From the NCBI GenBank assembly GCA_013099015.1, contig CP039998.1:62001-126000 (forward strand): a DNA stretch of 64,000 nt. The letters run 5' to 3'. Positions within the stretch are counted from its first letter, which is position 1. Every line of letters starts with the position of its first letter. Positions 50,729 to 58,501 of the stretch are shown here, piece after piece. Below the pieces are notes generated by a model. The model made no database searches and had not been told where the DNA came from. It saw only the letters and a list, made by a program, of their open reading frames with translations. A program made the translations under genes and the position numbers. Source of the DNA: Candidatus Saccharibacteria bacterium oral taxon 488 (GTDB lineage: Bacteria > Patescibacteriota > Saccharimonadia > Saccharimonadales > Saccharimonadaceae).

Positions 50729-51256
50729 ATGGCTGAGTCAAAAAAGAAGAATATGTGTGGCATTGAGCGAACACTGATTGTGTTCAAGCCTGATGCAGTA
50801 CAGCGGGGAATCGTCGGTGAAATCTTGCAGCGATTTGAGCGCGTTGGCCTCAAGATTATCGGTGTCAAGATGGTGGCCCCAGGTCGTGAGCACTACTTTG
50901 CGCACTACGAAACGATTGGCAAGATGGTAACGCGCCGTGGTGAAGAAATCTTTGGGATGACGCTTGATATGATGATGGACGGGCCAGTTATCGCTATGGT
51001 CCTTGAGGGGGTTGAGGCGGTCGCCGTGGTGCGTAAAATTGTCGGCCCAACTGAACCGAAATCTGCCGACATGGGTACGATTCGTGGTGACTATTCACAT
51101 GTTAGCTTTGGCTATGCTAACGAATGTCGGAAGGGCGTGCCAAACCTGATCCATGCGTCGGGTGATCCTGACGAGGCAGAGCAGGAAGTCGCTCACTGGT
51201 TTAAGCCCGAAGAATTGATGGACTATGTCACATTAAACGAAAAGTTTACTCGATAG
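50729..51256 (+). CDS. ndk: Nucleoside diphosphate kinase
   Basis: Exchanges phosphate among NTPs. The 175-residue protein has RTLIVFKPDAVQRGIVGEI, the VLEGVEAVAVVRKIVGPTEP block and the catalytic His in NLIHASGDPDEAEQE. It is longer than the usual 140-150 aa, with an N-terminal basic extension of about 12 residues and an insertion in the helical region. GAAGGAGG lies 6 nt before ATG 50729. The -10 is probably TATGAT at 50696. Confidence 0.93.
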   Translation: MAESKKKNMCGIERTLIVFKPDAVQRGIVGEILQRFERVGLKIIGVKMVAPGREHYFAHYETIGKMVTRRGEEIFGMTLDMMMDGPVIAMVLEGVEAVAVVRKIVGPTEPKSADMGTIRGDYSHVSFGYANECRKGVPNLIHASGDPDEAEQEVAHWFKPEELMDYVTLNEKFTR

Positions 51257-51273
51257 CATTCTCGTCACTCAAA

Positions 51274-51308
51274 ACTACCCGTGCTATAATTGACACGGGT
51301 AGTTTTTA
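51274..51308 (+). terminator. ndk terminator carrying the tRNA-Arg -10 in its loop
   Basis: ACTACCCGTG (51274-51283) pairs with CACGGGTAGT (51294-51303), then TTTTT. The 10-nt loop CTATAATTGA contains TATAAT (51285-51290), preceded by TG, which fits the -10 box of the tRNA gene 24 nt downstream. Confidence 0.75.
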
Positions 51309-51313
51309 TGTAT

Positions 51314-51390
51314 GCCTCGGTAGCTCAACTGGATAGAGCAGATCCGTCCTAAGGATAAGGTTGCAGGTTCGACTCCTGCCCGGGGTACCA
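51314..51390 (+). tRNA. tRNA-Arg (anticodon CCT)
   Basis: A 77-nt cloverleaf with a 7-bp acceptor (GCCTCGG with CCGGGGT, one G-U), TTCGA T-loop and anticodon loop GTCCTAA, so anticodon CCT reading AGG. The 3' CCA is encoded. A protein gene begins only 7 nt after the CCA, so the RNA is probably a tRNA-mRNA cotranscript. Confidence 0.93.
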
Positions 51391-51397
51391 AAGAGTT

Positions 51398-51931
51398 ATG
51401 ACAAAGAAAGTCAAATCAACCAAAGCATTTGATGGTCAGCGCGATGGCGAGGAGCTGTTGTTTGTGTTTCGTCGACATATTATTGCCATGCGCAAGGGTT
51501 TTTACTTGCTGCTCGTTCCGATGACGATTGGCGCACTGCCGTATCTTATCTGGCAGGATAATCTTAATCTTTTATGGGTGTTTCTCGGTAGCTTTATTTT
51601 TGGACTCGTTCTGTTTGGTTATCATTTTTTGATGTGGTTTTATACGTATTATATTGTGACAAATCAGCGACTTCGCCAGATAACGCAGCATGGTTTTTTT
51701 GGTAAGGATGTAATTGAACTTAAACTAGCAAAAGTCCAGAATATCAGCTACGTTGTGCCTGGTTTTACGGGCGAAATGTTCAAATTTGGTACAATAGTTA
51801 TTCAGACATTTGTTGGTGATCTTGTTATCAAAAATGTTGAACACCCAGATAAGATTTATAATAAGCTGCAAGATGCGGTGGACCTCGCCGCTGAAAGGAG
51901 TGATCGTGCTAAAGAAAACAACGAAGGGTAA
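51398..51931 (+). CDS. PH-domain membrane protein (YdbS/YdbT-like)
   Basis: A 177-residue protein with two membrane helices (about 34-51 and 57-79) followed by a bacterial PH (bPH2) domain: YYIVTNQRLRQITQHGFFGKDVIELKLAKVQNISY is the family's sequence pattern. Role unknown, likely at the membrane. ATG 51398 comes 7 nt after the tRNA-Arg CCA, with no ribosome site, so tRNA 3' processing would yield a nearly leaderless mRNA. It overlaps the next gene by 26 nt. Confidence 0.78.
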   Translation: MTKKVKSTKAFDGQRDGEELLFVFRRHIIAMRKGFYLLLVPMTIGALPYLIWQDNLNLLWVFLGSFIFGLVLFGYHFLMWFYTYYIVTNQRLRQITQHGFFGKDVIELKLAKVQNISYVVPGFTGEMFKFGTIVIQTFVGDLVIKNVEHPDKIYNKLQDAVDLAAERSDRAKENNEG

Positions 51932-52934
51932 AAAAAAGGACAAGCGTTCACTGCCGTCACGGATTACCAATGACACGGTCGCGGAGCATCGCGAAAAGGT
52001 GCTGGCTGGTGGGCGTAAACACAAATATCCGATACAGTATTCCAAGCATAAACTAGTCTGGAACACGATTTTTATTAGTATAGCTGGGCTGGTGACGGTG
52101 ATTGTTCTATTATATCTTCAGCTCTATGTCTGGAAGGACACGAGCGATTTAGCATATCGCATTACCAAAATTTTGCCGCTACCGGCCGGTTCAGTTGAAG
52201 GGGAATTTGTGCGTTATAGCGATTATTTACTGTATAATCGCGGTAATATGGCGGTGCTTAAGACTCAGGGTCAAGATCAGGCTGGTGATAAAGTTGCTTT
52301 TCAGCGGCAGCGAGCCATGAACCAAGCGGTGCAGGATGCATATGTGCGCAAGTTAGCGAGAGAAAAGGGTATATCGGTTGATGATCGAAGAGTTGATGAA
52401 GAGATGGACCGCCAGCAAAAGGATGCCGGCCTGTCAAAAGAAGCCTACCGTTCGGCGGTAAAAGATATGATAGGCTGGTCGCTTGATGAGGCGCGTGATG
52501 GTATTAGGGCATCGCTGCTGCGCTGGGAAGTGTCGTTTGCTGTTGATGAAGCGGCGGCCAACCTTGTTAAGGAAGTTGAAGCGCAGCTCAAGGCCGGTAA
52601 ATCGTTGACGGATGTCGCGGCGGCGTTAGGCGAACGAGTACAAGTAATGCCAGAGACTGTTATTCCGAAGACCAACAAAGACGGTGGCTTGACCGAGGCG
52701 GCGATTAAAACTGCAGATGGTACGATCTCTGGGGTTATTAAACCGCTCGGTGGCGATGGCTACTACTTTGTTCAGCCACGCTCGCGAGACGATAGTTCGG
52801 TCACTTATTCATATCTCAAGATTCCACTGACGACGTTCAAAACTAATTTTGATAAGTTGATCAATGGTAAAAAAGTCACTTATTATGTCCACCTTGATCA
52901 GCCGGCCGAACAAAAATCAAGTGAGCAAAAATAG
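51906..52934 (+). CDS. SurA/PrsA-like anchored foldase
   Basis: A 342-residue protein: basic N-terminus, one membrane helix (about 52-74), then a SurA-N-like helical chaperone domain (RQRAMNQAVQDAYVRKLAREKGISVDDRRVDEEM). A C-terminal part resembles a parvulin remnant (GLTEAAIKTADGTISGVIKPLGGDGYYFVQP). It probably helps exported proteins fold outside the membrane; isomerase activity is uncertain. The start is GTG 51906 after AAAGGAG, inside the previous gene; an in-frame ATG at 51810 has no ribosome site. Confidence 0.78.
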   Translation: MLKKTTKGKKKDKRSLPSRITNDTVAEHREKVLAGGRKHKYPIQYSKHKLVWNTIFISIAGLVTVIVLLYLQLYVWKDTSDLAYRITKILPLPAGSVEGEFVRYSDYLLYNRGNMAVLKTQGQDQAGDKVAFQRQRAMNQAVQDAYVRKLAREKGISVDDRRVDEEMDRQQKDAGLSKEAYRSAVKDMIGWSLDEARDGIRASLLRWEVSFAVDEAAANLVKEVEAQLKAGKSLTDVAAALGERVQVMPETVIPKTNKDGGLTEAAIKTADGTISGVIKPLGGDGYYFVQPRSRDDSSVTYSYLKIPLTTFKTNFDKLINGKKVTYYVHLDQPAEQKSSEQK

Positions 52935-52957
52935 CCTTCCGTTATCCGTCGTCATCT

Positions 52958-52986
52958 TTGCGAAAGCCTCGTCCATCTGCTATAAT
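52958..52986 (+). promoter_or_regulatory. tRNA-Thr promoter
   Basis: TTGCGA (52958-52963), 17 nt ending in TGC, TATAAT (52981-52986). Transcription would start near 52993, a few nt before the tRNA. Confidence 0.75.
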
Positions 52987-53000
52987 CCTTGGGGAGGCAT

Positions 53001-53076
53001 GCCGCTGTAGCTCAGTTGGTAGAGCGGCGCTTTCGTAAAGCGTAGGTCACCGGTTCGAATCCGGTCAGCGGCTCCA
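53001..53076 (+). tRNA. tRNA-Thr (anticodon CGT)
   Basis: A 76-nt cloverleaf: acceptor GCCGCTG/CAGCGGC, T-loop TTCGAAT, anticodon loop TTCGTAA giving CGT, which reads ACG. Discriminator U and encoded CCA. As with tRNA-Arg, a protein gene starts 7 nt after the CCA. The discriminator U fits the UGGA of the thrS leader at 55985. Confidence 0.93.
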
Positions 53077-53083
53077 GAGTAAT

Positions 53084-53461
53084 ATGAAGAAGCATATCAC
53101 AAGCACATTACGACAGATGATGAAAGATCGCTGGCTGTTTGGTCTCGTCGTTGCTAATGTCTTGTTGGCGTTAGTAATCATTATCTCCTTTGCTATTACT
53201 ATTAAACCCAAGGAAACTCAGGTCATTGTTCAGCACAGTGCGTTTAGTGTGACGGGGCTGTATCGCGGTCACTGGTACTCACTCTGGGCGTACGGCGTGC
53301 TGCAGCTTATGATTACGGTTGGGCACATTATGTTGAGTGCCAAGCTTGCTGCGGTCCAGCGTCGTGATTTAGCGTTGGCGTTCCTTTGGTTCACAATTGC
53401 TATATCAGTTATGCTAGCACTGTTTGCTTACTCAATAATCGTAATTGCGTCGGTGGTGTAG
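53084..53461 (+). CDS. Three-helix membrane protein downstream of tRNA-Thr
   Basis: A 125-residue protein with three hydrophobic segments (about 17-39, 63-88 and 98-123) and a basic N-terminus. No family recognised. Its ATG is 7 nt after the tRNA-Thr CCA, with no ribosome site, so its expression is probably tied to tRNA processing. The glycosyltransferase starts 5 nt after its stop, so it may serve as its partner. Confidence 0.75.
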   Translation: MKKHITSTLRQMMKDRWLFGLVVANVLLALVIIISFAITIKPKETQVIVQHSAFSVTGLYRGHWYSLWAYGVLQLMITVGHIMLSAKLAAVQRRDLALAFLWFTIAISVMLALFAYSIIVIASVV

Positions 53462-53465
53462 GGTT

Positions 53466-55148
53466 ATGGATATAGAGATACCACTTGGTAAACGAAAGCC
53501 ATTCTATCGATTCTTGGAAGTCCTGCCGGGTCTGTTAAGCTATGGCGCGGTTATTCTTCTTATCGTGTTGTCGATGTTTAGTCCGCTGATTGCGTCGCTC
53601 TATCTGCTCATTATTATTCTGTCGATGATGGTACGCGTTGTCGGTATCACGTATCATATGGTTGCTGGCCGCGCCAAAATGGATAAAGCGAGTCTGATTG
53701 ATTGGCATGCGCGTCTTGAAGATCTTGAAGACGCACAGGCGGTATATGCACGTATTCGCGACCAACGACATAAGGAGGTTGGTTTTACGCAGCATAAAGA
53801 AAACTTACGCCTCATCGCTTCCGCGCAGCCAGGGTTTTTCCCGAAGCCGTCGGAAATTTATAACGCAGTTATCATGCCCGCCTACAATGAGAGTATTGAG
53901 GTGATTGAGCCAGCCATTCAATCAGTGATTGCCACTACGTACGACAAAAAACACATGATTATGGTGTTTGCGTATGAGGAGCGGGGCGGTAAGGATATTG
54001 ACACAACTGCCAAGACACTACAAAAACGCTATGGCAAGTATTTTCACGCCTTTCACATTGTCAAGCATCCAAAAGACATTCCAAATGAGGTGATCGGCAA
54101 GGGTGGCAATATTACGCATGCCGGGCGCTGGCTGAAGGGGTGGCTCAAGGAGCAGCATATTCCGTATAGTAACGTTATTGTTACGACGATGGATTGTGAC
54201 AACAAGCCACATGAAACCTACTTTGATTACCTGACATACGAATATATCGTCCGCGAGGACCGTAAGCACTACTCATATCAACCAGTTTGCCTATTCACTA
54301 GTAACATTTGGGACGTGCCGGCGCCGATGCGTGTGGTCGCGACGGGTAACTCATTTTGGAATATTATTAGCTCAATGCGCCCTCATTCGCTACGTAATTT
54401 TGCTTCACATGCTCAACCGATGGATGCGCTCGTTGAGATGGACTTCTGGAGTGTTCGAACGATCGTCGAAGATGGCCACCAATATTGGCGCAGTTATTTC
54501 TATTTTGGTGGTAACTACGGGGTCGTACCACTCCATGTACCGATTTATCAAGACGCGGTATTGTCAGCCACGTATATGAAAACGCTCAAAGCGCAGTTTA
54601 TTCAGCTTCGTCGCTGGGCGTATGGAGCATCTGATGTCGCGTATGTTGGCGAACGGGTCTTTACCAAGCAGCGTAATGTACCATTTTGGGCTGGCTTTTC
54701 GCGATTTGTCAGGTTGCTTGATGGACACGTGACGTTAGCCTGTGTTTCAATTCTGATCGCTTTTGGTGGCTGGGTACCACTTATCATTAATGCCGAGGCC
54801 GCCCGTAGTGTCGCCGCGCATCAATTGCCTGATACGGTGAGCACGCTGCAGCAAATTGCGCTAATTGGTATGGCGATAGCGATTTTTAGTGCCTTCAAGC
54901 TTTTACCGTCACGTCCAATTCGCTACACGCGCCGCCGGAATATCTGGATGCTCTTGCAGTGGGTGCTGATGCCGGTGACGGCCATTGTCTATAGCTCCGC
55001 CGCAGCATTCACTGCACAGACCCGTCTGTTAGTTGGGCGGTATCTTGATAAGTTTGACGTCACCGAAAAAGCCACAGCGGCGATTAATGCTCGCCAGAAG
55101 GCGACTGCACGTAAACGGTCGAAGGCCTCCCGCGTCGCCGAGAAGTGA
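53466..55148 (+). CDS. Membrane-bound family-2 glycosyltransferase
   Basis: A 560-residue processive-type glycosyltransferase: two N-terminal membrane helices (about 20-60), a GT2 domain with PAYNES, DCDNK (DxD sugar-nucleotide site), a late ED block (IVEDGHQYWRS) and the QLRRW (Q/RxxRW) motif, then three or four C-terminal helices and a basic tail. It likely makes a surface polysaccharide or glycolipid; the sugar is unknown. The start is ATG 53466, 5 nt after the previous gene. It ends inside the convergent nrdR by 65 nt. Confidence 0.88.
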   Translation: MDIEIPLGKRKPFYRFLEVLPGLLSYGAVILLIVLSMFSPLIASLYLLIIILSMMVRVVGITYHMVAGRAKMDKASLIDWHARLEDLEDAQAVYARIRDQRHKEVGFTQHKENLRLIASAQPGFFPKPSEIYNAVIMPAYNESIEVIEPAIQSVIATTYDKKHMIMVFAYEERGGKDIDTTAKTLQKRYGKYFHAFHIVKHPKDIPNEVIGKGGNITHAGRWLKGWLKEQHIPYSNVIVTTMDCDNKPHETYFDYLTYEYIVREDRKHYSYQPVCLFTSNIWDVPAPMRVVATGNSFWNIISSMRPHSLRNFASHAQPMDALVEMDFWSVRTIVEDGHQYWRSYFYFGGNYGVVPLHVPIYQDAVLSATYMKTLKAQFIQLRRWAYGASDVAYVGERVFTKQRNVPFWAGFSRFVRLLDGHVTLACVSILIAFGGWVPLIINAEAARSVAAHQLPDTVSTLQQIALIGMAIAIFSAFKLLPSRPIRYTRRRNIWMLLQWVLMPVTAIVYSSAAAFTAQTRLLVGRYLDKFDVTEKATAAINARQKATARKRSKASRVAEK

Positions 55149-55548
55149 TGAGTCGGTGCTGGGCGGCGTACTGGAGTGCCGCTACCGGGTCGTAACGTTG
55201 GAGAATCATGTGTGTTATTTGAGCGATGATTTGTGTAGATAGCGGCTTACCTTGCTTGATAATCTGTTCCTGCACAGTTTGTGCAAGGAAGTAGCTGTCA
55301 TGTGCTGCAGCATGCTTATTATGTTGAAAGCTACGGCTAATGCTTATGATGAGCTTTCCTAGATTGAAAGGGGTGGTTGACCCGTCGTGTGTTAGCACCA
55401 TGCGCCCGTCTAGCGTAGCCCGTTCGTATGTCGTAAAGACTGCACCACATTCTGGACAGGCCCGTCGCCGCCAGACGCTGGGGTGTTTCGTGTGCTTGCG
55501 GGAGTTTTTGGTAGTAGTTTTATCGTGAAAACAATTTATACAAATCAT
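55084..55548 (-). CDS. nrdR: NrdR-like transcriptional repressor
   Basis: A 154-residue protein with the NrdR plan: an N-terminal four-Cys zinc ribbon (ICINC and ACPECG, followed by RFTTYER-like FTTYERA) and an ATP-cone (MVLTHDGSTTPFNLGKLIISISR). NrdR senses ATP/dATP and represses ribonucleotide reductase genes at NrdR boxes. The first knuckle is less canonical than usual (spacing MICINCFHDK). The last 65 nt overlap the end of the glycosyltransferase gene in opposite orientation. Confidence 0.8.
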   Translation of the reverse strand: MICINCFHDKTTTKNSRKHTKHPSVWRRRACPECGAVFTTYERATLDGRMVLTHDGSTTPFNLGKLIISISRSFQHNKHAAAHDSYFLAQTVQEQIIKQGKPLSTQIIAQITHMILQRYDPVAALQYAAQHRLITSRRRGRPSTVYVQSPSGEH

Positions 55549-55611
55549 ATCAATATATTGACATATCGCTATAAAAAATACTAGTGGAAAAGTATATGAA
55601 AATGTGTAAAA

Positions 55612-55645
55612 TAGAAAAAACTAAAACCCCCGCACTGCGAGGGTT
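55612..55645 (-). terminator. tRNA-Val terminator
   Basis: On the minus strand CCCTCGC pairs with GCGGGGG (one U-G) around a 3-nt loop, extended by AA/TT, then TTAGTTTTTT. The G-U pair exists only in the minus-strand RNA, giving direction. Confidence 0.75.
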
Positions 55646-55656
55646 GTATGCAATAA

Positions 55657-55733
55657 TGGTGGGCAATAGAGGATTCGAACCTCTCACCTCTTCAACGTCA
55701 ATGAAGCGCTCTAGCCAAATGAGCTAATCGCCC
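55657..55733 (-). tRNA. tRNA-Val (anticodon GAC)
   Basis: A 77-nt cloverleaf on the minus strand: acceptor GGGCGAT/ATTGCCC, anticodon stem CTTCA/TGAAG, loop TTGACGT giving GAC, which reads GUC. T-loop TTCGAAT and encoded CCA. It has its own promoter and terminator. Confidence 0.93.
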
Positions 55734-55744
55734 GTCTATTCCCA

Positions 55745-55773
55745 ATAATAGCAGGAATTAGTGGTGAATGCAA
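55745..55773 (-). promoter_or_regulatory. tRNA-Val promoter
   Basis: On the minus strand TTGCAT (55768-55773), 17 nt ending in TGC, TATTAT (55745-55750); the start would be about 4 nt before the tRNA. Confidence 0.8.
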
Positions 55774-55862
55774 TTACCTCTTGCGGAGAGTGTAGGGGTC
55801 GGCCGTCACGTCGTTTCTTGGCGTAGCATTACGGATCCGCTACCTAGTAAATACGATAAAGG

Positions 55863-55891
55863 TTGCCCAGAGCTTTTAACTATGCTACGGT
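55863..55891 (+). promoter_or_regulatory. thrS promoter
   Basis: TTGCCC (55863-55868), 17 nt ending in TGC, TACGGT (55886-55891). The predicted start near 55898 coincides with the first stem of the candidate T-box. Confidence 0.6.
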
Positions 55892-55897
55892 GAGAGT

Positions 55898-56047
55898 AGC
55901 GAGGACGGAGACTAACCACCTCTCGAGCAACGTGAAAGCGGTTGCGGCGCACGAAACCAGCCGGAGCAAGAGTCATCGCCAAGGTGGAACCTCCTGGCTT
56001 GTCCCCAGGACCGAGGCACGCACGCTATATGCGTTGGGCGTGCTTTT
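55898..56047 (+). promoter_or_regulatory. Candidate T-box leader of thrS
   Basis: About 150 nt of structured leader. The end of a first domain is closed by GCGA (55899-55902) with TCGC (55976-55979), and it contains tandem Thr codons ACC (55915-55920) that could be specifier. It is followed by AAGGTGGAACC (55981-55991), matching the T-box core UGGNACC. TGGA (55985-55988) would pair with the UCCA end of tRNA-Thr, whose discriminator is U. AGCCGGAG can pair with CTCCTGGCT as antiterminator. The last hairpin GCACGC/GCGTGC (56016-56043), followed by TTTT, fits the terminator. Fold not computed. Confidence 0.65.
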
Positions 56048-56070
56048 ATAATTACTTTAAAGGAGGTTTT

Positions 56071-57882
56071 ATGAGTGAAGATAAACTCTATGCAATGCGA
56101 CACAGCCTGGCGCATATTATGGCGGCGGCCGTGCAGCGATTATGGCCAGATGCCAAATTCGGAGTCGGTCCGGTCGTTGAGCATGGGTTTTATTACGATA
56201 TTGATCTTGGTGAAACGAAGATCAGTGAGCAGCAGTTCAATAAAATTGAAAAGGTAATGCGACGGATCATTGCCGAAAAGCAAGATTTTGTGTGCACAAA
56301 ATACCCGATTGATGAAGCAATTCAATGGGCCAAAGACAGCCATCAGCCGTATAAAGAAGAACTCCTTAATGACCTAAAACGTGCCGGGACAACGGTAGCA
56401 AAAGATCTGGACGCTGCAGAAATGGGTACAATTGCTGAAGGTAATAGTGCGCTTGATGAAGTCTCATTCTACACAAACGGATCGTTTAAGGACTTGTGCC
56501 GTGGACCCCATATTGCAAACACCAGTCAGGTCGGTGCGTTTAAGCTGATGCGAGTTGCAGGCGCCTATTGGCGTGGTAATGAAAAGAATCCTCAAATGCA
56601 GCGATTATACGGTGTGGCTTTTGCCACGCAGGAAGAGCTGGATGAATATTTGGAGAAATTAGAGCTAGCCAAACAACGTGATCACCGAAAGCTAGGCAGG
56701 GAACTTGATCTATATACAACCTCACCGTTAGTGGGTGTAGGCCTGCCGTTATTTACACCTCGTGGAACTATCTTGCGCGATATCGTGGCCCAATACTCAA
56801 ATCAGCTGCGTCAGAGGTTTGGTTTTGAAAAAGTCTGGACGCCGCATATTACCAAAAAGGACCTGTATGAAACGTCAGGCCACTGGGCCAAATTTGGCGA
56901 AGAGCTGTTTTTGGTTAAAAGTCAGGAAACCAGTGATGAAATGGCGTTAAAGCCGATGAACTGCCCGCACCATACGCAGATTTTTGCTTCACAACCTCGT
57001 AGCTACCGCGATATGCCGGTGCGCTACTTGGAGACGACCACTGATTATCGTGACGAGAAAACCGGTGAGCTTGGCGGTCTGAATCGTGTGCGCTCGCTGA
57101 CTCAGGATGACAGTCATGTCTTTTGTCGTCCAGACCAAATTGAACAAGAAATCAATAATTTGCTGTCCGCTGCCCAGGAATTATACGGTACTATTGATAT
57201 GAAACTGCGGGTTCGACTAAGTTATCGCGACGATTCTGATGCGTACTTGGGCGAACGTGAACTGTGGGTTTCCGCACAAAATCAGTTGAAATCAGCCGTT
57301 GAAAAAGTTGGTTTGGATTATTTTGAGCAGGAAGGTGAGGCTGCTTTTTACGGACCAAAGATCGACTTTATGGCAACCGATGCGATCGGACGTGAGCACC
57401 AAGTTGCGACGGTGCAACTGGACTTCGTGCAGCCGCAACGGTTCGGCTTAGAGTATACCGAGATTGATGGTAATTTTACAACACCTGTGATGATTCACTG
57501 TGCGCTGCTCGGGTCGATTGAACGATTCTTGAGTGTCTTCATTGAACACACGGGTGGCTGGTTCCCGTTTTGGGCGGCGCCAGAACAAGTACGCATTCTA
57601 ACGATTAATGACACCGTCTCAGACTATGTTGATAAAATTACATCGATTTTATCAGAGGTGACCTTAATGAAACCAATAAAATACAACGATGTAAGATTTA
57701 CAATAGATAGTCGTAATGAATCCCTCGGGAAAAAGATTCGTGAGGCGACTGTTGTAAAAATACCAATACAGATTATTGTTGGGCCAAAGGATCAGATAGC
57801 ACGTGTCGTAAGCATCAGGACGCATGCGGGTGAAGAGCAAATTCCGCTTGAACAGCTAGCTGAGTATGTACGGGGACTGTAA
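56071..57882 (+). CDS. thrS: Threonyl-tRNA synthetase lacking the TGS domain
   Basis: Charges tRNA-Thr. At 603 residues it is shorter than E. coli ThrS (642), because the N-terminal TGS (N1) domain is missing: the protein opens directly with the editing domain (MRHSLAHIMAAAV, HxxxH). The class II core follows, with zinc ligands in NCPHH and DSHVF, motif 2 FRDEKTGELGGLNRVRSLTQ-like text and motif 3 GSIERFLSVFIEH. The anticodon-binding domain ends it. ATG 56071 follows AAAGGAGG. Upstream in-frame codons lie in the leader. Confidence 0.96.
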   Translation: MSEDKLYAMRHSLAHIMAAAVQRLWPDAKFGVGPVVEHGFYYDIDLGETKISEQQFNKIEKVMRRIIAEKQDFVCTKYPIDEAIQWAKDSHQPYKEELLNDLKRAGTTVAKDLDAAEMGTIAEGNSALDEVSFYTNGSFKDLCRGPHIANTSQVGAFKLMRVAGAYWRGNEKNPQMQRLYGVAFATQEELDEYLEKLELAKQRDHRKLGRELDLYTTSPLVGVGLPLFTPRGTILRDIVAQYSNQLRQRFGFEKVWTPHITKKDLYETSGHWAKFGEELFLVKSQETSDEMALKPMNCPHHTQIFASQPRSYRDMPVRYLETTTDYRDEKTGELGGLNRVRSLTQDDSHVFCRPDQIEQEINNLLSAAQELYGTIDMKLRVRLSYRDDSDAYLGERELWVSAQNQLKSAVEKVGLDYFEQEGEAAFYGPKIDFMATDAIGREHQVATVQLDFVQPQRFGLEYTEIDGNFTTPVMIHCALLGSIERFLSVFIEHTGGWFPFWAAPEQVRILTINDTVSDYVDKITSILSEVTLMKPIKYNDVRFTIDSRNESLGKKIREATVVKIPIQIIVGPKDQIARVVSIRTHAGEEQIPLEQLAEYVRGL

Positions 57883-57886
57883 TCTT

Positions 57887-58501
57887 GTGCGTAGGCTAAG
57901 AATTGCAATTGATATCGACGATGTTCTAGCAGAAAATGCAATCGGGTTTGTGGCGTTTAGCAATGAACGGTGGGGCACACGATTGAGGGTTGATGACTAT
58001 AGCGAACATTGGTCAGAGATGTGGCATGTTGATAGCGAGGAGGCAGAACGGCGTGCTCATGTCTTTCACGACTCTGGTGCGATAAAGGGATATGCTCATA
58101 TAGGGGGGGCGGAGGAGGTGCTTAGAAACATGTCGCAGGTGCATCATCTCATGGTGGCTACTTCGCGTCGCTTGCAGGTGCAAAGCGATACGCTGCTTTG
58201 GATCGAGGAGCATTTTCCAGGGATTTTCGCCAGTTCTGCGGTCTACTTCTCTGGCCTATGGGATACAGTGCACGAGGGCTCTCATAAACTGACAAAAACC
58301 GAGTTAATCACGCAAATTAATGCCGATGTTTTAATTGATGACCAGTTGAAACATTGTTTAGCTGTTTCCGAGACTGGTCGTAATGCCATCTTATTTGGTG
58401 ATTATACTTGGAATAGAGCAGATAGTTTGCCGGATAGAGTGGTGCGATGCCGTTCGTGGTCAGAAGTGGAGGTGGAAATTGAGCGAATTGCCAATAGCTA
58501 G
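57887..58501 (+). CDS. HAD-family phosphatase, 5'(3')-deoxyribonucleotidase-like
   Basis: A 204-residue HAD-fold protein: motif I AIDIDDVLAEN (nucleophile and acid Asp), motif II MVATSRR, motif III Lys (KLTKTEL region) and motif IV DVLIDDQLKHC. The pattern fits the 5'(3')-deoxyribonucleotidase/NT5C group, so a dNMP phosphatase is plausible but unproven. GTG 57887 is chosen because ATG 57866 would begin 17 nt inside thrS. Overlaps the next gene by 23 nt. Confidence 0.75.
   Translation: MRRLRIAIDIDDVLAENAIGFVAFSNERWGTRLRVDDYSEHWSEMWHVDSEEAERRAHVFHDSGAIKGYAHIGGAEEVLRNMSQVHHLMVATSRRLQVQSDTLLWIEEHFPGIFASSAVYFSGLWDTVHEGSHKLTKTELITQINADVLIDDQLKHCLAVSETGRNAILFGDYTWNRADSLPDRVVRCRSWSEVEVEIERIANS

Noticed and set aside
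51810..51905. Upstream extension of the SurA-like protein.
   Set aside because: It is inside the PH-domain gene without ribosome site; GTG 51906 has AAAGGAG.
55942..56070. In-frame extension of thrS by 43 codons.
   Set aside because: It spans the T-box core and terminator hairpin; translation should start at 56071 after AAAGGAGG.
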